6,963 bases of DNA from Burkholderiaceae bacterium (lineage in GTDB: Bacteria; Pseudomonadota; Gammaproteobacteria; Burkholderiales; Burkholderiaceae), in contig CANGWT010000085.1 of NCBI GenBank assembly GCA_947457745.1, forward strand, positions 1-6,963, given 5' to 3'. Under the pieces are notes generated by a model. It was given only the letters and a program-made list of their open reading frames with translations. It ran no database searches and was not told the DNA's origin. This document shows, one piece after another, positions 5,920-6,963 of the stretch (position 1 is the stretch's first letter; each line of letters starts with the position of its first letter). The translations under genes and the position numbers were made by a program.

Positions 5920-6963
5920 TTATTTCTCCAAGGCTCCGTAAATCAAAGCATTTAACTTCTCACGATGAATTTTCCGAATTTCACCAGGAGCAACGCCCAT
6001 CATGACTACAACCATTTGCTCTTTTGGATCCACAAAGAAGATGGTTCCATAGGCGCCATTCCACGAGTAGTCTCCAACATTGCCATTGTTTGCAGATAAG
6101 CCACGCTCAGTTCTGACAGCAACGCCCAAACCAAATCCGTAACCTACGCGCGCAGGCTCAGTTCCACTCACATTATTTTTAATATCTTTATTTAAATGAT
6201 TGGCAGTCATGAAGGCGACTGTTTGAGGACCTAGAACACGTTTGCCATCAATACTTCCACCGTTCAGGAGCATCTGACCAAATCGAAGGTAGTCACCTGC
6301 GGTTGAATAAGCGCATGAACCACCGCAATCAAACTTAATCTGCTTGGTATGAATATCTACTTTTTGCGGTTTACCGGTTAAGGGATCTAAGGCCAAAGGC
6401 TGCGCTAAGCGTGGACGATCTTTTTCAGCTAACTGAAAGCTAGTATTGGGCATACCTACCTTGCTCCAAACCCGCTCTTGCAAAACGCCGCCAAGAGATT
6501 TGCCGGCAATTTTTTCTTCAATAATGCCGAGCACATCAAGGCCAAATCCATAGTCCCAAACAGTACCAGGCTCATACAATAATGGCGCAGCGGCCAATTT
6601 ATCAATGAATTCTTCAGTAGATAAATTGATTGCCGCTGGGGCTGAGCCCGCTGGATAAAACTGATGAATCGGCGTTGCTCCGCGACCACCATAGGTAAGT
6701 CCATTGGTATGACGCATTAAATCTTGCACCGTGATTGGATTTTTTGCTGGCACTGTAGTCAACTTGCCATCAGCATCGATCTGACCGACTTTCATATTCT
6801 TGAATTGGGGCAACCAATCAGAAATCGGCGCATTCAGAGGCAACTTGCCCTCCTCATAAAAAGTTAAAGCGCCAACCGTTGCCATCACTTTAGTCATCGA
6901 TGCCAAGTTAAAAATGGCATCGGTTGTCATGGGCTTTTGAGCATCCTTATTGAGATAACCATA
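5920..6963 (-). CDS. Beta-lactamase-fold serine hydrolase (class C / EstB-like), 5' end beyond window
   Basis: The open frame continues to the right edge (the first visible residues are YGYLNKDAQKP), so the Met at 6930 is internal; 347 residues are visible. The family (Pfam Beta-lactamase, PF00144) contains class C beta-lactamases, D-aminopeptidases and EstB-type esterases. The nucleophile motif SMTK (SxxK) is at visible residues 22-25 in FNLASMTKVM. MRHTNGLTYG (83-92) is the usual block after it. The second-motif Tyr is probably Tyr138 in the WDYGFGLDVLG segment, which lacks the Asn of a true YxN as many EstB-like esterases do. WNGAYGTIFFVDP (301-313) is in the place of the KTG/HxG motif. 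Two close cysteines (DCGGSCAYST) could form a disulfide if exported. The N-terminus, perhaps with a signal peptide, is missing. Esterase or carboxypeptidase-like activity is more likely than antibiotic resistance. Confidence 0.92.
   Translation of the reverse strand, partial: YGYLNKDAQKPMTTDAIFNLASMTKVMATVGALTFYEEGKLPLNAPISDWLPQFKNMKVGQIDADGKLTTVPAKNPITVQDLMRHTNGLTYGGRGATPIHQFYPAGSAPAAINLSTEEFIDKLAAAPLLYEPGTVWDYGFGLDVLGIIEEKIAGKSLGGVLQERVWSKVGMPNTSFQLAEKDRPRLAQPLALDPLTGKPQKVDIHTKQIKFDCGGSCAYSTAGDYLRFGQMLLNGGSIDGKRVLGPQTVAFMTANHLNKDIKNNVSGTEPARVGYGFGLGVAVRTERGLSANNGNVGDYSWNGAYGTIFFVDPKEQMVVVMMGVAPGEIRKIHREKLNALIYGALEK

Noticed and set aside
5920..6930. Serine hydrolase taken as a complete gene starting at Met 6930
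   Set aside because: The frame stays open to the window edge and the upstream residues (YGYLNKDAQKP) match the usual sequence before this point in the family. The SxxK serine would be only 11 residues from such a start, too few for the fold.

Overview
The window looks like ordinary chromosomal DNA of a betaproteobacterium. The best guess is a Polynucleobacter-like member of the Burkholderiaceae. This is inferred from moderate GC content, a Bug/TctC-type solute-binding protein standing alone without its membrane partners, a DarP (YjgA/DUF615) protein of proteobacterial type, and the style of the metabolic genes. No rRNA, tRNA, CRISPR array, insertion sequence, phage gene or integrase was seen. 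The gene starts and ends fit together neatly, with short gaps.

Layout from left to right: (1) positions 1-344, minus strand: the N-terminal third or less of a GMC-family FAD oxidoreductase running off the left edge. (2) 458-985, plus: darP, a 50S ribosome assembly factor, divergent from the GMC gene. (3) 995-3136, minus: three genes in the order of transcription, namely a 3-oxoadipate enol-lactonase-like alpha/beta hydrolase, a 60-residue lysine-rich protein of unknown function, and a multi-pass acyltransferase-3 membrane protein that can only start at TTG. The last ends tail to tail with darP, 9 bases away. (4) 3137-3250: a 114-base divergent intergenic region with direct repeats and the only strong Shine-Dalgarno sequence in the window. 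(5) 3251-5841, plus: a Bug/TctC periplasmic binding protein, a LigI-like amidohydrolase that also starts at TTG, and two small unrecognised membrane proteins. This run closes on a perfect 17-bp bidirectional terminator at 5850-5888. (6) 5920-6963, minus: a beta-lactamase-fold serine hydrolase whose 5' end lies beyond the right edge.

The most coherent functional picture is a small catabolic locus around the divergent region. A periplasmic protein would capture an organic (probably carboxylated) compound, and two hydrolases of families best known from aromatic ring-cleavage pathways (LigI-like and PcaD-like) would act on lactone or ester intermediates. This is inference from family membership and layout; no substrate can be read from the sequence. 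No clearly novel system was found. The least explained parts are the two small membrane proteins at 5224-5841, the lysine-rich 60-residue protein, and an imperfect 22-bp tandem duplication across the alpha/beta hydrolase start.
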